Shown one piece after another: positions 35,621-44,693 of a stretch of 64,000 nucleotides of DNA (its first letter is position 1; each line of letters begins with the position of its first letter). Position numbers and translations under genes: made by a program. Source of the stretch: Bdellovibrio bacteriovorus (GTDB taxonomy: Bacteria; Bdellovibrionota; Bdellovibrionia; Bdellovibrionales; Bdellovibrionaceae); contig NZ_CP020946.1 in assembly GCF_002208115.1 (NCBI RefSeq), positions 3,224,001-3,288,000 of the forward strand, given 5' to 3'. The notes under the pieces were generated by a model. The model searched no databases. It saw only the letters and a program-made list of their open reading frames with translations, and had not been told where the DNA came from.

Positions 35621-36588
35621 GTCAGGGCCTCCAGCAATTTATCAAAGCCCACGCCGGTGCCTTTGTTTTTCAAAAGATACGGTCCCTGGGTGGAAAGCTC
35701 GGCCGAGAAAGAATCCATCTGGTACAGACGATGAGTCAGACAGCCGGATTCAAGGATCATATCCCCGTACTTGTCTTTTAGCTCCATCGCCACACCCACG
35801 GCATGCACCACCCCCACTGGATGATCCATATAGCTGGTCACGGCCAGTTTCAGATTCCACTTCAGGCAGTGGGCCACGGCTTTATCAACATCGGTCTTTG
35901 CCGGCTTCACCACAATCACATCAAAAGGCGCGGAAGCAATCTTGCCCCAGGGCACTTTGTCGTACTGATTGTCCAAAGCGATTTTTGCCAGCTTGCGGGC
36001 TTCGCCCCAAGCGTGGAAATCAAACGGGAATGGATCTTCGACGTATTCAATCAGCGGTCGCACCGTCAATGGCAGATTCACCATGAACTTTTCAAAAGTC
36101 TGCCAGCTTCCCAGGGCGTTGAAATCCAGACGCATGCGCAGGCCCGAAGCGGCAATATGAGTCAGCATGTCTGCTTCTTTTGGCAGATCTCGGCCCATTT
36201 TGACTTTGAGGGTGGTATAGCCTTCGTTTTTCAGTCCATCCAGAAATCCGGACTTCAGATCCTGGTAATGAGAAAGCAGATAGTTGTTTTTGATTTTTTC
36301 GCCGCCATCAAAGACGTGCTTTTTTTCTTTGCGAAGAAGCGCGTCCCGACGGGCCAGCCAGATGCTTTGCTCAATCTGAGTGGTCATGCGACCCATGCGC
36401 AGATCAGATAGCTGTTCTTCCAGGGACAGATCCCCCAGCTCTGGCCACGGATGCAGGTCCGCAAAGCCATACAGCCCGTCATTCCACTCGACCTTCAGCA
36501 GAATCCCTTCACGCGCGGTGGCCACTGTTGTGGCATTCAGGGACTGAACAGGCTTCAGAGTGTAGGGGCTGTAGCTGATCTTAATCAA
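35596..36588 (-). CDS. menC: o-Succinylbenzoate synthase
   Basis: 330 residues, TTG start. Enolase superfamily dehydratase making o-succinylbenzoate. KxK motif LKVKMGRD, metal ligands in LRMDFNALG, IEYVEDPF and IALDNQY, and the second catalytic Lys in DVIVVKPAKTD are present. It overlaps menA by four bases and menE by 25. Confidence 0.92.
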   Translation of the reverse strand: MIKISYSPYTLKPVQSLNATTVATAREGILLKVEWNDGLYGFADLHPWPELGDLSLEEQLSDLRMGRMTTQIEQSIWLARRDALLRKEKKHVFDGGEKIKNNYLLSHYQDLKSGFLDGLKNEGYTTLKVKMGRDLPKEADMLTHIAASGLRMRLDFNALGSWQTFEKFMVNLPLTVRPLIEYVEDPFPFDFHAWGEARKLAKIALDNQYDKVPWGKIASAPFDVIVVKPAKTDVDKAVAHCLKWNLKLAVTSYMDHPVGVVHAVGVAMELKDKYGDMILESGCLTHRLYQMDSFSAELSTQGPYLLKNKGTGVGFDKLLEALTWYQLKVR

Positions 36589-37484
36589 AAGGCAAATCCA
36601 ATCGCGATAAGAAGTCCAAAGAGCAGATGCAAACCCGCAGCCTGCCCCAGGAATTTATTGTACGCCGGACTTGGTTCCGTGGCGAAAACATTTTTCGTGA
36701 TCTTCACCGCCAGTGGCAAAGCAAACATCGAAACAATCGCCGCAATCTTGTAACCTTCAAACCACCAGTACAGATTGAGAACAAACGGCAGAAATGCCAA
36801 GGCCGCAATCTCCCAACGGGAAAACTGCACGCCAAAACGCACCGCCAGGGTTTTTTTGTTCACCAGACGATCACCACCGTGATCGCGCAGGTTGTTGATC
36901 GCAATCAGCACCGTGGCATGCAAACCAATCTGAAGCCCCAAAACAAAGGCTTCAGTCAGCCATTCGCCCGTATTCAGGAACACGATCCCCGTCACCGCCA
37001 GCAAACCAAAGAAGATAATCACAAACAAGTCGCCCAAGCCCAGATAAGCCAGCGGGAACGGACCGGCGGTATAGGAATAGCCCATCAGCACCGACGCCAC
37101 ACCAATGGCCACAATCACCCAGCCGCCTTTCAGCACCAACGGCACTCCACAAAGCACGGCCAAAGCAAAACACAATGAACCCAGAAGCATCACCTGATTC
37201 GCCGTCAAAATCCCGGCCTGAGTGATGCGCTGAGGACCAATGCGTTTTTCCGTATCCGCGCCTTTTTTAAAGTCCACGGCATCGTTCACCAGATTGGTCC
37301 CGATCTGAATCAGGAAAGAAGCCATCAATGCGTAAAACAAAACCCAGCCATCCCAGGAAAGACCAATGGCCTTTACCAGCGCCGTTCCCGCCACACAGGG
37401 CACCAGGGCAGCGGTCAGAGTTTTAGGGCGAAAAGCGAGAAGAATACTTTTAATCTGGGTCGCAGAGGTCATTTTGCATCGCAT
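36585..37484 (-). CDS. menA: 1,4-dihydroxy-2-naphthoate prenyltransferase
   Basis: 299 residues, about eight membrane helices. Both Asp-rich motifs are intact: NLVNDAVDFKKGAD and NNLRDHGGDRLVNKKTLAVRFG. It attaches the polyprenyl tail to DHNA in the inner membrane to make demethylmenaquinone. It heads an operon menA-menC-menE-small Cys protein in which every junction overlaps. menD, menB, menF and menG are not in the window. Confidence 0.93.
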   Translation of the reverse strand: MRCKMTSATQIKSILLAFRPKTLTAALVPCVAGTALVKAIGLSWDGWVLFYALMASFLIQIGTNLVNDAVDFKKGADTEKRIGPQRITQAGILTANQVMLLGSLCFALAVLCGVPLVLKGGWVIVAIGVASVLMGYSYTAGPFPLAYLGLGDLFVIIFFGLLAVTGIVFLNTGEWLTEAFVLGLQIGLHATVLIAINNLRDHGGDRLVNKKTLAVRFGVQFSRWEIAALAFLPFVLNLYWWFEGYKIAAIVSMFALPLAVKITKNVFATEPSPAYNKFLGQAAGLHLLFGLLIAIGFAF

Positions 37485-37573
37485 TGTTAAGGGTTAAAAT
37501 CCAACCTCTTTGTATCAGATTCTTTTCGCGTGACCAAAAGAATTTCTAAGGGCAAAAGAAGGAGGTTTTCCGA

Positions 37574-38812
37574 ATGAAGGGGGTTTTTATGAATGGCATG
37601 ACTTTAGTGGCTTTTGCTGCCGGCGCGGTGATTTCCGGACTGCTGGTTTATTTCAAGCTGAAAGCGCAATTTGCCTCTGAAAAGTCCCAGTTGGAAGCCG
37701 ACCTGTCCACGGCGCAGATGAAAAATGATCTTCTTTCACAAAGCCTGTCGGAACAAAAAAACCTGATGGTCGAAACCCGCAAACAGCAGGAAGAGCTGTC
37801 CCAGCGCATGAACACCCAGTTTGAGGTGATGGCGCAAAAGATCTTTGAAGAAAAATCCGCCAAGTTCACCGACCAGAATCACAAGAACATCGCTTCTGTG
37901 CTAGAGCCACTTAAAGAACGCATCAAGGATTTCGAGAAAAAAGTGGAAGAAACCTATTCCACCGAACGTTCCGAGCGCGGTGTTTTGCGTGGAGAGCTGA
38001 CCAAGTTGATGGAACTGAACAAAGTCATGTCCGCGGAAACCCAGAACCTGACCAAGGCGCTGAAAGGCGAAGTGAAAACTCAAGGAAACTGGGGTGAACT
38101 GATTCTGGAAAACATTCTGGAAAGATCCGGACTGCGCAAAGGTGAAGAGTACGTGATCCAGGGAACAGACATGGATCTGCGTGGCGAAGACGGCCAGATC
38201 CTGCGCCCGGATGTGATCGTGAACCTGCCGGATGAAAAGCATCTGATCGTCGATTCCAAAATGACCCTGATCGCCTATGAGCAGTATTCTTCCGCGGAAA
38301 CCACAGAAGAGCAGGAACGTCTGGGGAAACTGCACATCGATTCCCTGAAAAAGCACATCGACGGTCTTTCCGAAAAGAAATATCACGCTGCTGACAAGCT
38401 GATCTCTCCGGACTTTGTGATTTTGTTCATGCCTTTGGAGCCGGCGTTTGCATTGGCCTTCAAACTGAAACCGGAAATCTTCCAGTACGCGTGGGAAAGA
38501 AACGTCGCGATCGTCAGTCCGACCACTTTGCTGGCAACCCTAAGAACTGTAGCCGCTTTGTGGAAACAGGATCGCCAGGAAAAGAACGCTTTGGAAATCG
38601 CCAAACGCGGCGGCTTGCTGTATGAAAAGTTCGCCGGTCTTTTGAAAGACCTTCAGCACCTGGGTGAAAAACTGGGGGCCGCCCAGAAAGCTCATGAAGA
38701 TGTTCTGAAAAAAGTTTCTGAAGGACGTGGCAATCTGATCGATCAGGTCGAAGACTTGAAACGTCTGGGTGCCAAGACTGAAAAATCCCTGCCGCAACTG
38801 GAACAGGCCTAA
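37574..38812 (+). CDS. rmuC: DNA recombination protein RmuC
   Basis: 412 residues. One N-terminal membrane segment (MTLVAFAAGAVISGLLVYF), a long coiled coil (about 30-140), then the RmuC core: KTQGNWGELILENILERSGLRKGEEY, RPDVIVNLPDEKHLIVDSKM and TLLATLRTVAALWKQDRQ. It limits inversion-type recombination, probably as a nuclease-like protein on the membrane. AAGGAGG precedes the ATG. Confidence 0.92.
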   Translation: MKGVFMNGMTLVAFAAGAVISGLLVYFKLKAQFASEKSQLEADLSTAQMKNDLLSQSLSEQKNLMVETRKQQEELSQRMNTQFEVMAQKIFEEKSAKFTDQNHKNIASVLEPLKERIKDFEKKVEETYSTERSERGVLRGELTKLMELNKVMSAETQNLTKALKGEVKTQGNWGELILENILERSGLRKGEEYVIQGTDMDLRGEDGQILRPDVIVNLPDEKHLIVDSKMTLIAYEQYSSAETTEEQERLGKLHIDSLKKHIDGLSEKKYHAADKLISPDFVILFMPLEPAFALAFKLKPEIFQYAWERNVAIVSPTTLLATLRTVAALWKQDRQEKNALEIAKRGGLLYEKFAGLLKDLQHLGEKLGAAQKAHEDVLKKVSEGRGNLIDQVEDLKRLGAKTEKSLPQLEQA

Positions 38813-38819
38813 AGACCAC

Positions 38820-38842
38820 GGGGCTTGCCTAAGAGCAAAGCC
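38820..38842 (+). terminator. Weak terminator after rmuC
   Basis: GGGCTT / AAGCCC stem with an 11-base loop, followed by TTCTTGTT. Confidence 0.4.
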
Positions 38843-38887
38843 CTTCTTGTTCCGTCGCAGATTTGCTTTGTATTGATTGAGCCCACA

Positions 38888-38915
38888 CCCCTTGAAACTT
38901 AGTCTGTTCAAGGGG
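38888..38915 (+). promoter_or_regulatory. Hairpin over the ribosome-binding site of gene 38920
   Basis: CCCCTTGAA (38888-38896) pairs perfectly with TTCAAGGGG (38907-38915), with a 10-base loop. The Shine-Dalgarno AAGGGG is in the 3' arm and the ATG is at 38920. Confidence 0.45.
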
Positions 38916-38919
38916 CCTC

Positions 38920-39870
38920 ATGACACGAAAGAATTTTTTCCTGCTGGGTCTGGCCGTGATTATCGGCGCATCCGTCTGGCTCTATTTTTCCTACAAAGGT
39001 ATCAAAACCACTCAGGACGCCTTGGTCGAGCAGGCCGAGCGGACCCGCGCCCGTCGTCCCGCCTCTATCCCTGTTGTCGTGTCCGCTCCGCCTGAAAATC
39101 GCGCCATCACGGCCACCAAGGCCCGCCTGCAACAGGAAGCCCTGACCCTGCAAGAGCAGCTTCTGGAGGCCAACACAAACCTGCAACAGTCCCAACAGAC
39201 CCTGGAAAGCCTGCGCGCCCGGCAGCAGGAGGAAAGCCAGGCCCCGACAGCCGACACGTTTTCTTCCGAACTGCAAAACAGCAGCCTGGAACTGCAAAGC
39301 TTCATCAGTGAACTGAACTCCTACGACCGTCTGGCCGAAGACATCAATCGCCGGGCAGACGAAGCCCTGCGCCTGCAAAGCAGCCAGGCCCAGGTGGCGC
39401 GCAGTCAGATCGATGAAAACATTCGCTCTCAGGAAAACTACATCCGTCAGACTCAGGATGAGATCATTTACTGGCAGCAGAACACCAACGATCTGACGGC
39501 CCAACAAACCCGCTTGGAGGATCTGAACAACCTGCTGTTGCAGCAGCAGCAACAACTGGAACTGATGCAAAATGAAAAGCTGCTGCTGTCATCCCAGGCT
39601 CTGCAAGGCCCGCAAAGCGTGCAACAGGCCCGCGCCCAGGCCTTGTCGGATCTGGATCAGGATCGCAGCAACCTGCAGGAGGAAATCGCCATCCGCCGCT
39701 CCCAGATCCAATCCCTGCAGGAAAATATCTATGAGTCCACCGCCAGTGACTATTCCCTGCGCCGCCAGTTGCTTCAAACCCAGCGCGCAGTCGAACAACA
39801 ACAGCAGCAGATCCGCCGTCTGGAGTCTTCGTTGATTGAAAAAAACGCCGAGCTGAATGCCTTGGAATAG
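38920..39870 (+). CDS. Membrane-anchored coiled-coil protein
   Basis: 316 residues. One N-terminal membrane segment (FFLLGLAVIIGASVWLYFSY), then a long series of heptads rich in Gln, Glu, Leu and Arg through nearly to the end (for example LQQEALTLQEQLLEANTN). It is probably exposed on the periplasmic side. No domain was recognised. Its codons for Gln runs are repetitive. It follows rmuC but has its own RBS hairpin and a terminator at the end. Confidence 0.75.
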   Translation: MTRKNFFLLGLAVIIGASVWLYFSYKGIKTTQDALVEQAERTRARRPASIPVVVSAPPENRAITATKARLQQEALTLQEQLLEANTNLQQSQQTLESLRARQQEESQAPTADTFSSELQNSSLELQSFISELNSYDRLAEDINRRADEALRLQSSQAQVARSQIDENIRSQENYIRQTQDEIIYWQQNTNDLTAQQTRLEDLNNLLLQQQQQLELMQNEKLLLSSQALQGPQSVQQARAQALSDLDQDRSNLQEEIAIRRSQIQSLQENIYESTASDYSLRRQLLQTQRAVEQQQQQIRRLESSLIEKNAELNALE

Positions 39871-39889
39871 ACAACGGGGGCTAAAATAA

Positions 39890-39916
39890 AAAAAGGAGCC
39901 TCTGGGGCTCCTTTTT
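39890..39916. terminator. Bidirectional intrinsic terminator
   Basis: AAAGGAGCC / GGCTCCTTT stem with A-run before and T-run after; between gene 38920 (+) and fliW (-). Confidence 0.88.
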
Positions 39917-39937
39917 CATTTTCTGAATCTTTAAAGA

Positions 39938-40465
39938 TTAAAGTTCAGCGTCGCGAACAACATGCAGCTTGGTCGCCACATCGATGCCCGTGGATTGATT
40001 TTTGATTGCGACAGCCGGGTTCTGCACCACACGCTGTTGCAGCTTGGTGAAGATAGGCTCGCGGATAGCCAGGTTGTTATCCTGAAGAACACACTGACGA
40101 GCCGTACGGGCTTCGATGTTCACGACAACTGGAGCCTTCAAGTTCGCAGTCATCAAAGTAGGATCATCCGGGATAGTCACGATAGAGAAATAACGGGCTT
40201 TGTCCTGAGCCGTCAGTTTCAAAGCTTCCATGTCCCCTTTGGTCAGGGTTGCTTTGTACTGAGGAGCGAACAGTTCAGGCTCAAGAACAGGGAAGGCAAT
40301 CGCAGGAGCTTCGCAGCTCTGCAACCATGCGAAGATTTCATCATTCGGATCGTCAAGAAGAACGAACTTGCGCAAATCAGCGAAGCCCAACAGGCCTTCG
40401 GTGAAAGTCAGAACATCTTCTTGTTTCAGCTCAACTTGGCCGAATCGCGATGTTGAAATGATCAT
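39938..40465 (-). CDS. fliW: Flagellar assembly factor FliW
   Basis: 175 residues. Begins MIISTSRFGQVELKQEDVLTF and continues with GLLGFADLRKFVLLDDP and FPVLEPELFAP. FliW binds flagellin and CsrA, relieving CsrA repression of flagellin translation. csrA lies 266 bases upstream on the same strand, with a terminator between, so FliW has a separate promoter or is reached by read-through. The C-terminal 40 residues go beyond the usual length. Confidence 0.94.
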   Translation of the reverse strand: MIISTSRFGQVELKQEDVLTFTEGLLGFADLRKFVLLDDPNDEIFAWLQSCEAPAIAFPVLEPELFAPQYKATLTKGDMEALKLTAQDKARYFSIVTIPDDPTLMTANLKAPVVVNIEARTARQCVLQDNNLAIREPIFTKLQQRVVQNPAVAIKNQSTGIDVATKLHVVRDAEL

Positions 40466-40672
40466 TCATCCTCCCAAAAGGTACTCAGGATTCACCCTTA
40501 TTTTAGACACACCAAGGCGCTATGATGGTGAATACATGTATAAATCTGGACCTAAATCTAGGGAGACTCAATTAAAATCTAGTAGACTTGACTGGGCGCT
40601 TCAGGCTGACAGCGGCCATAGGAAAGAAAAAGACGTCCCTGCCGAGGGGGCGGGTCGATGATTTTAGAAACG

Positions 40673-40707
40673 AAAAAAGGCCCGGCATCTCTGCCCCAGG
40701 CCTTTTT
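40673..40707 (-). terminator. Intrinsic terminator after csrA
   Basis: AAAAAGGCC / GGCCTTTTT stem with about 16 bases of loop; T-run on the minus side. 23 bases after the csrA stop. Confidence 0.75.
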
Positions 40708-40730
40708 GCTCCCAAGTCTTTTAAAACCTA

Positions 40731-40958
40731 TTATGGTTTCAACAACTTAGCGATATTACGTGTTTTATCGGCATCTGTGGTAGCAGACTGCTGATTTTGA
40801 TCCTGAATCGCAACGTACACTTCTTCACGGTGGATTTTCGTGTCTTTGGGCGCTTCGATACCTAGGCGGACCTGTTTACCTTTAATTTGAACTACTCTGA
40901 TTTTGATGTGGTCATCGATAGCGATGCTTTCACCCAACTTCCGTGTGAGAACCAGCAT
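40731..40958 (-). CDS. csrA: Carbon storage regulator CsrA
   Basis: 75 residues. MLVLTRKLGESIAIDDHIKIRVV, QVRLGIEAPKDTKIHREEVY are characteristic; it binds GGA-containing mRNA leaders. The C-terminal 15 residues extend beyond the usual length. It lies between flgL and fliW, as in many flagellar clusters, and has a sigma-28-like promoter. Confidence 0.95.
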   Translation of the reverse strand: MLVLTRKLGESIAIDDHIKIRVVQIKGKQVRLGIEAPKDTKIHREEVYVAIQDQNQQSATTDADKTRNIAKLLKP

Positions 40959-40981
40959 GACAACTCCTTTTGCTGCAGTCG

Positions 40982-41008
40982 TTATCGGTAGTTTTAAGCG
41001 GAACTGTA
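40982..41008 (-). promoter_or_regulatory. Candidate sigma-28 (FliA) promoter of csrA
   Basis: On the minus strand TACAGTTC, 11 bases, ACCGATAA. TACAGTTC matches TAAAGTTT at 6 of 8 and ACCGATAA matches GCCGATAA at 7 of 8. The predicted start is about 17 bases before the csrA ATG. Confidence 0.55.
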
Positions 41009-41018
41009 GGTATTATTT

Positions 41019-42104
41019 TTATCTTAGAAAGTCAAGAAGGCTTGGCTGAATAAGCTTACCCGACGTTTCGAGAGTCGCTTTCAGGGTGCTATCGGTCTTA
41101 TTGATATCGGAAATAACCTGGAAAGCATCGGCATCTTCCAACTGAGAAGCCGTTACTTTATTGTCCACCACGGCCTTTTGCAGGGAATCGGTGGTGCTAT
41201 TGACGGCCATAATTCTGGACCCAACCTCGGATCGAGCCAAAACCACCTGGGAAATAGCCTGATCCAGGGTGTCCAAAGCCTCCTGAACCCCCGCTTTATC
41301 GTTGGTTTTAAGGGAAATCTCCAGATTCTTAAGCGTCGAGAACAAATTCACGCCCACAGAGCCTGTGACCGGATCTTGCTTGTCCGAGCGGTTTTGACGG
41401 CCAGACTCTGACGCAGGACCTCGCGTGGTCAGGAAGTTAGAGTCCACTTCCTCGTTGATCTGTTGACGCTCGATTTCCTTGTTTTGGAAGTCCTTCAGGG
41501 ACTCAACATCGGTCGGCGTCTCGTACTGGGCACGAACGATCCCGTCCCCGCCCAAACCACGACCCAGGAAGACTTTACTGCCCGGAAGGTTCATCGCCAC
41601 GAAGGAGTCCTTCTGGGTCTGAATCTTCATGTCAGCATCATTACCGAAATATTCGCCGGACTGATTGAACGGCGTTGTCTGGGTCTTTTGACCCCCGAAA
41701 ATATATCTTTCACCCAGCTTGCGGTTCCCGATCTGGATGGACTGGTTGTAGATCTGTTCGATCTCGCTGGCCGTGACCATACGGCTTTCTTCATTACCGC
41801 TGGCATCATTCGACTGGCTGACCGCCAGTTCTTTTGCACGCACCAGGATTTCAGTCAGCTCACTCAGGGACTGATCTGAAAACTCCAGGAAACTTCGGGC
41901 GTTATTGATGTTTTTGATGAACTGGGTGTTGCCGCGTTCTTCGGTTCTTGCCGTCAGAACACGCGCCGAAGCCAAAGGATCATCCGAAGGCTTGTTGATG
42001 CGCTTTTGAGTCGCAGCCTGATTCTGCAAATCAGCCATCTCCGACCGGTTCTTGGTCAGATTCTGGTTTACCTGATTGAAAGACATCTTATCCGCGATTC
42101 TCAC
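41019..42104 (-). CDS. flgL: Flagellar hook-filament junction protein FlgL
   Basis: 361 residues, GTG start. N-terminal flagellin-like helix MRIADKMSFNQVNQNLTKNRSEMADLQNQ and the C-terminal ENTLQ-type helix pair. It joins hook to filament with FlgK. It lies three bases after the flgK stop and ends the operon; the sigma-28-like csrA promoter lies just after its stop. Confidence 0.94.
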   Translation of the reverse strand: MRIADKMSFNQVNQNLTKNRSEMADLQNQAATQKRINKPSDDPLASARVLTARTEERGNTQFIKNINNARSFLEFSDQSLSELTEILVRAKELAVSQSNDASGNEESRMVTASEIEQIYNQSIQIGNRKLGERYIFGGQKTQTTPFNQSGEYFGNDADMKIQTQKDSFVAMNLPGSKVFLGRGLGGDGIVRAQYETPTDVESLKDFQNKEIERQQINEEVDSNFLTTRGPASESGRQNRSDKQDPVTGSVGVNLFSTLKNLEISLKTNDKAGVQEALDTLDQAISQVVLARSEVGSRIMAVNSTTDSLQKAVVDNKVTASQLEDADAFQVISDINKTDSTLKATLETSGKLIQPSLLDFLR

Positions 42105-42107
42105 TCA

Positions 42108-43517
42108 TCACATCCGTTTTAGATTCAGTACTGTATCAAACATTTCGTCGGCGGTTTTGATCAAACGCGCAGACGCATCGTAAGTTTTTTGGAACTCAAT
42201 CATCTTCGTGGTCTCTTCATCAAGGCTGACGCCGCTGATGCTCTCACGAATATTGGTCAACTGGGACATCACGTTCTTTTGTGACTCCTGGGCCTTCACT
42301 GCCCGCTGGGTCACCGCACCGATCTGACCCACCTGAGTGCTGTAGTAATCATCCAATGTGGAGGTGCCACCATCCATCACCTGACGGTATTGCAAAGCCG
42401 AGATCACGTTGGCCACGGTGTTATCCCCGGCAGCGCCCGGCTGGGCTCCCGTCGCGATTCTTCCCACATCATTAAAGACTGTCTTGTTCAGACCGATAAC
42501 CGATGCGGCCCCTTTGACCTGATCTGGCATATCAAAGAACAAAACACCATTACGGCCGCTTTTATCAAACCCCTCGATGTGAGCGGTGTTGACCTCTTTG
42601 GCCAGAGTGTACGCCATGTTATCCACATGGGACAAAAGATCCTCGATCACGTGATCACGCACATCCAGAGCGCCACCAATGCGGCCCCCGGTGATCTGCC
42701 CGGTGATGTTCGCGGAAGTTGATCCGCTGCCTTCAAAGAAGACTTCAACACGGTCACGGGCATCTGTCTGACGGGCTTTCAGTTCAGAGGAACCGATACC
42801 GGAAACCAGAATCGCCGTGCGCCCCGCAGTCACCGTCACCATGCCGTCTTTACCCTCGGCCCAGGAAATGTCGATTTTTTCGCCCAGTTTTTTCAGCAAA
42901 AGATCACGACGGTCGCGCTCGTCATTGGCAGGGGTTCCCTGCACCTCAACCATCTGAACCTTTTCGTTCAGGGAGGCGATCTCTTTGGACAACTGGTTGA
43001 CCTCTTCAACGGTCGTTTTGATCTGACCGTCAAGGTCTTCCTGAACCGCCTTCAACTGACCCACCACGCGACCGAAATCTTTGGTCAGCGCCACCGACGA
43101 TTCACGCACCATCGTGCGGGAAGCCAGACTTTCAGGGTTGTTGGAAAGTTCACGGAAAGAGTTGAAGAAATCAGTCATGTACTGATTCAAACCCTTGTTA
43201 TTTTGTTCATTGTAAATCTGCTCTACACGGCTCAGAGCATCCGCACGGGAATCCTGGAAGCCCATGCTCATGCCTTCGCGCTGGATTTGTTTTTCAAGCC
43301 ATGGATTGTTAACACGGGTAACGACCCCTGCCCGGGCACCCATCCCGATCTGAAGATTTCCTTCAGTGATAGGCGTGTTCGTCTGAAGCTCCACTCTCTG
43401 ACGAGAGAAGCCTTCAGTCGATTTATTGGCGATGTTATGACCGACCGTTTGCAATGCCGTCTGAGAGTTCATCAGAGAGCGTTTGCCCGTATCCATCATT
43501 GCCGAGATTTTAGACAT
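42108..43517 (-). CDS. flgK: Flagellar hook-associated protein FlgK
   Basis: 469 residues. N-terminal MDTGKRSLMNSQTALQTVGHNIANKSTEGFSRQRVELQT and the C-terminal EETTKMIEFQKTYDASARLIKTADEMFDTVLNLKRM pair are the helical ends of axial proteins. The first hook-filament junction protein. It is shorter than some homologues because the middle D2/D3 domain is small. A hairpin repeat (copy b) lies between it and flgN. Confidence 0.95.
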   Translation of the reverse strand: MSKISAMMDTGKRSLMNSQTALQTVGHNIANKSTEGFSRQRVELQTNTPITEGNLQIGMGARAGVVTRVNNPWLEKQIQREGMSMGFQDSRADALSRVEQIYNEQNNKGLNQYMTDFFNSFRELSNNPESLASRTMVRESSVALTKDFGRVVGQLKAVQEDLDGQIKTTVEEVNQLSKEIASLNEKVQMVEVQGTPANDERDRRDLLLKKLGEKIDISWAEGKDGMVTVTAGRTAILVSGIGSSELKARQTDARDRVEVFFEGSGSTSANITGQITGGRIGGALDVRDHVIEDLLSHVDNMAYTLAKEVNTAHIEGFDKSGRNGVLFFDMPDQVKGAASVIGLNKTVFNDVGRIATGAQPGAAGDNTVANVISALQYRQVMDGGTSTLDDYYSTQVGQIGAVTQRAVKAQESQKNVMSQLTNIRESISGVSLDEETTKMIEFQKTYDASARLIKTADEMFDTVLNLKRM

Positions 43518-43547
43518 CCTATCCTCATCTCCGGTGGGTTCGTTACT

Positions 43548-43587
43548 GCTGCTTCAGCCTGCGGGGCTCCGCCCCTTCGGCTCTGCC
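43548..43587 (-). repeat. Hairpin repeat element, copy b
   Basis: 40 bases in minus orientation from GGCAGAGCC to GCTGAAGCAGC. The interior GGGGC/GCCCC stem is flanked by AGCC/GGCT, a compensated pair relative to AGCT/AGCT in other copies. Located between the flgN stop (43605) and the flgK start. Confidence 0.75.
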
Positions 43588-43604
43588 CGGTCGAGCCGGG
43601 GGCC

Positions 43605-44126
43605 TCAGGCTTCTTTACTTACGAAGTTGCCTGCGACTTGTGGGCCTTGTTTTACCTGGCCCTTGCCTCCGTAAGTTTTCTTGCCGGAAAGCGTGTCTTT
43701 GATATTGTTCAAAGCGCCGTTCAATGTCGACAGAGCGGACTTTGTGTATTCTTCGTTATCTTTGTTAATTTCAGTGATGCGTTTGATCAGAATGTCCAGC
43801 GCCGCGTGCTGCGTGCGCAGACGGTCTGCGGCTGGAGTGCCGGCAAGTTTCTGCGCAAGCTCCAGCAAACGTGGATTTTCAACATCCGCACCAATCAGCG
43901 TCGCCAGTTCCATCGCATAGCGGGAACGCAGGGAATCCTGAGCGCGCAGTTTGAACAGCAACTCTTCTTTCAGTTTGTTGCTTTCATCCAATGCTTCACG
44001 ATCCGCCTTCAAAAGAATTTCTTTTTCTTTGCGAACGATATCCAGCAGTGAACGGTAGATTTTGGTAAGTTCTTCGAGATTTGATTCTAACTTGTGAAAC
44101 GCTCTTTCGACTGTTGCATCCATCAT
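43605..44126 (-). CDS. flgN: Flagellar chaperone FlgN
   Basis: About 173 residues. Helical: MMDATVERAFHKLESNLEELTKIYRSLLDIVRKEKEILL, then KEELLFKLRAQDSLRSRYAMELATL. Matches the FlgN chaperone for FlgK and FlgL. The ATG at 44126 is preferred because AAGGA lies 8 bases before it, while the ATG at 44135 has no room for spacing. It is followed by the repeat copy b. Confidence 0.88.
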   Translation of the reverse strand: MMDATVERAFHKLESNLEELTKIYRSLLDIVRKEKEILLKADREALDESNKLKEELLFKLRAQDSLRSRYAMELATLIGADVENPRLLELAQKLAGTPAADRLRTQHAALDILIKRITEINKDNEEYTKSALSTLNGALNNIKDTLSGKKTYGGKGQVKQGPQVAGNFVSKEA

Positions 44127-44206
44127 CTTCATCATCCTTGATGCCGCCGTGGGCGGTTAAGATTTATGTTCGAGGCAGCTTTTCACTCCGGCTTCGCTGG
44201 AGTAGA

Positions 44207-44247
44207 GCTGCTTCAGCTTCAGGCCCTACCGGGCCTTCAGCTCTGCC
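44207..44247 (-). repeat. Hairpin repeat element, copy c
   Basis: 41 bases in minus orientation from GGCAGAGCT to GCTGAAGCAGC, with AGGCCC/GGGCCT stem. It lies between the flgM stop (44282) and flgN, in an otherwise noncoding gap of about 120 bases. Confidence 0.75.
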
Positions 44248-44281
44248 CGCTGGGGCGGAGCTCTGTCCGCTGAGGCGGCGA

Positions 44282-44611
44282 CTAAAATTCCAAATGTTCG
44301 TCGACCATTTTGTCGGCGATGGCTTTGGCGTCAACTTTGTATTTGCCTTCGTCAATCAAGGCACGGAATTTTGCAACTTTAGCTTCGTCAACATCCGGAG
44401 TTGCCAATGCAAGTTCCTTGATGCGTTTTGCTTCTTGTGCACGAGGAGAAAGTTCCACGCGAGAAGATTCGCCAAGATTGGAGGAAGTCAGAACGTCAGC
44501 TTTCGCCGCGCCGATATTATCCGCTTTGCCTTTGATACCAGCGGCGTTGTCAGCTCTGGAAGAATCAGTAAGATTCAAATTTTGACCGACTTTATTGTGC
44601 GTGATCTTCAT
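44282..44611 (-). CDS. flgM: Anti-sigma-28 factor FlgM
   Basis: 109 residues. N-terminal Asn/Asp-rich segment then a C-terminal helix containing LSPRAQEAKRIKELALA and VDEAKVAKFRALIDEGKYKVDAKAIADKMVDEHL. FlgM holds the flagellar sigma factor FliA until the hook-basal body is complete and is then exported. A strong SD GGAGG precedes the ATG. FliA-type promoters appear on csrA and cheA in this window, consistent with it. Confidence 0.93.
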   Translation of the reverse strand: MKITHNKVGQNLNLTDSSRADNAAGIKGKADNIGAAKADVLTSSNLGESSRVELSPRAQEAKRIKELALATPDVDEAKVAKFRALIDEGKYKVDAKAIADKMVDEHLEF

Positions 44612-44693
44612 CGAGATCCTCCTCCGTCGAAAGAGTGTAAAAACACACTCTTCTGTTCATTCAATAGTATCACAATGGGACAATTACACCAAA

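Noticed and set aside
36627-37178. Long open frames antisense to menA and menC
   Set aside because: They lack known motifs and RBS, and follow codon bias of the genes on the opposite strand.
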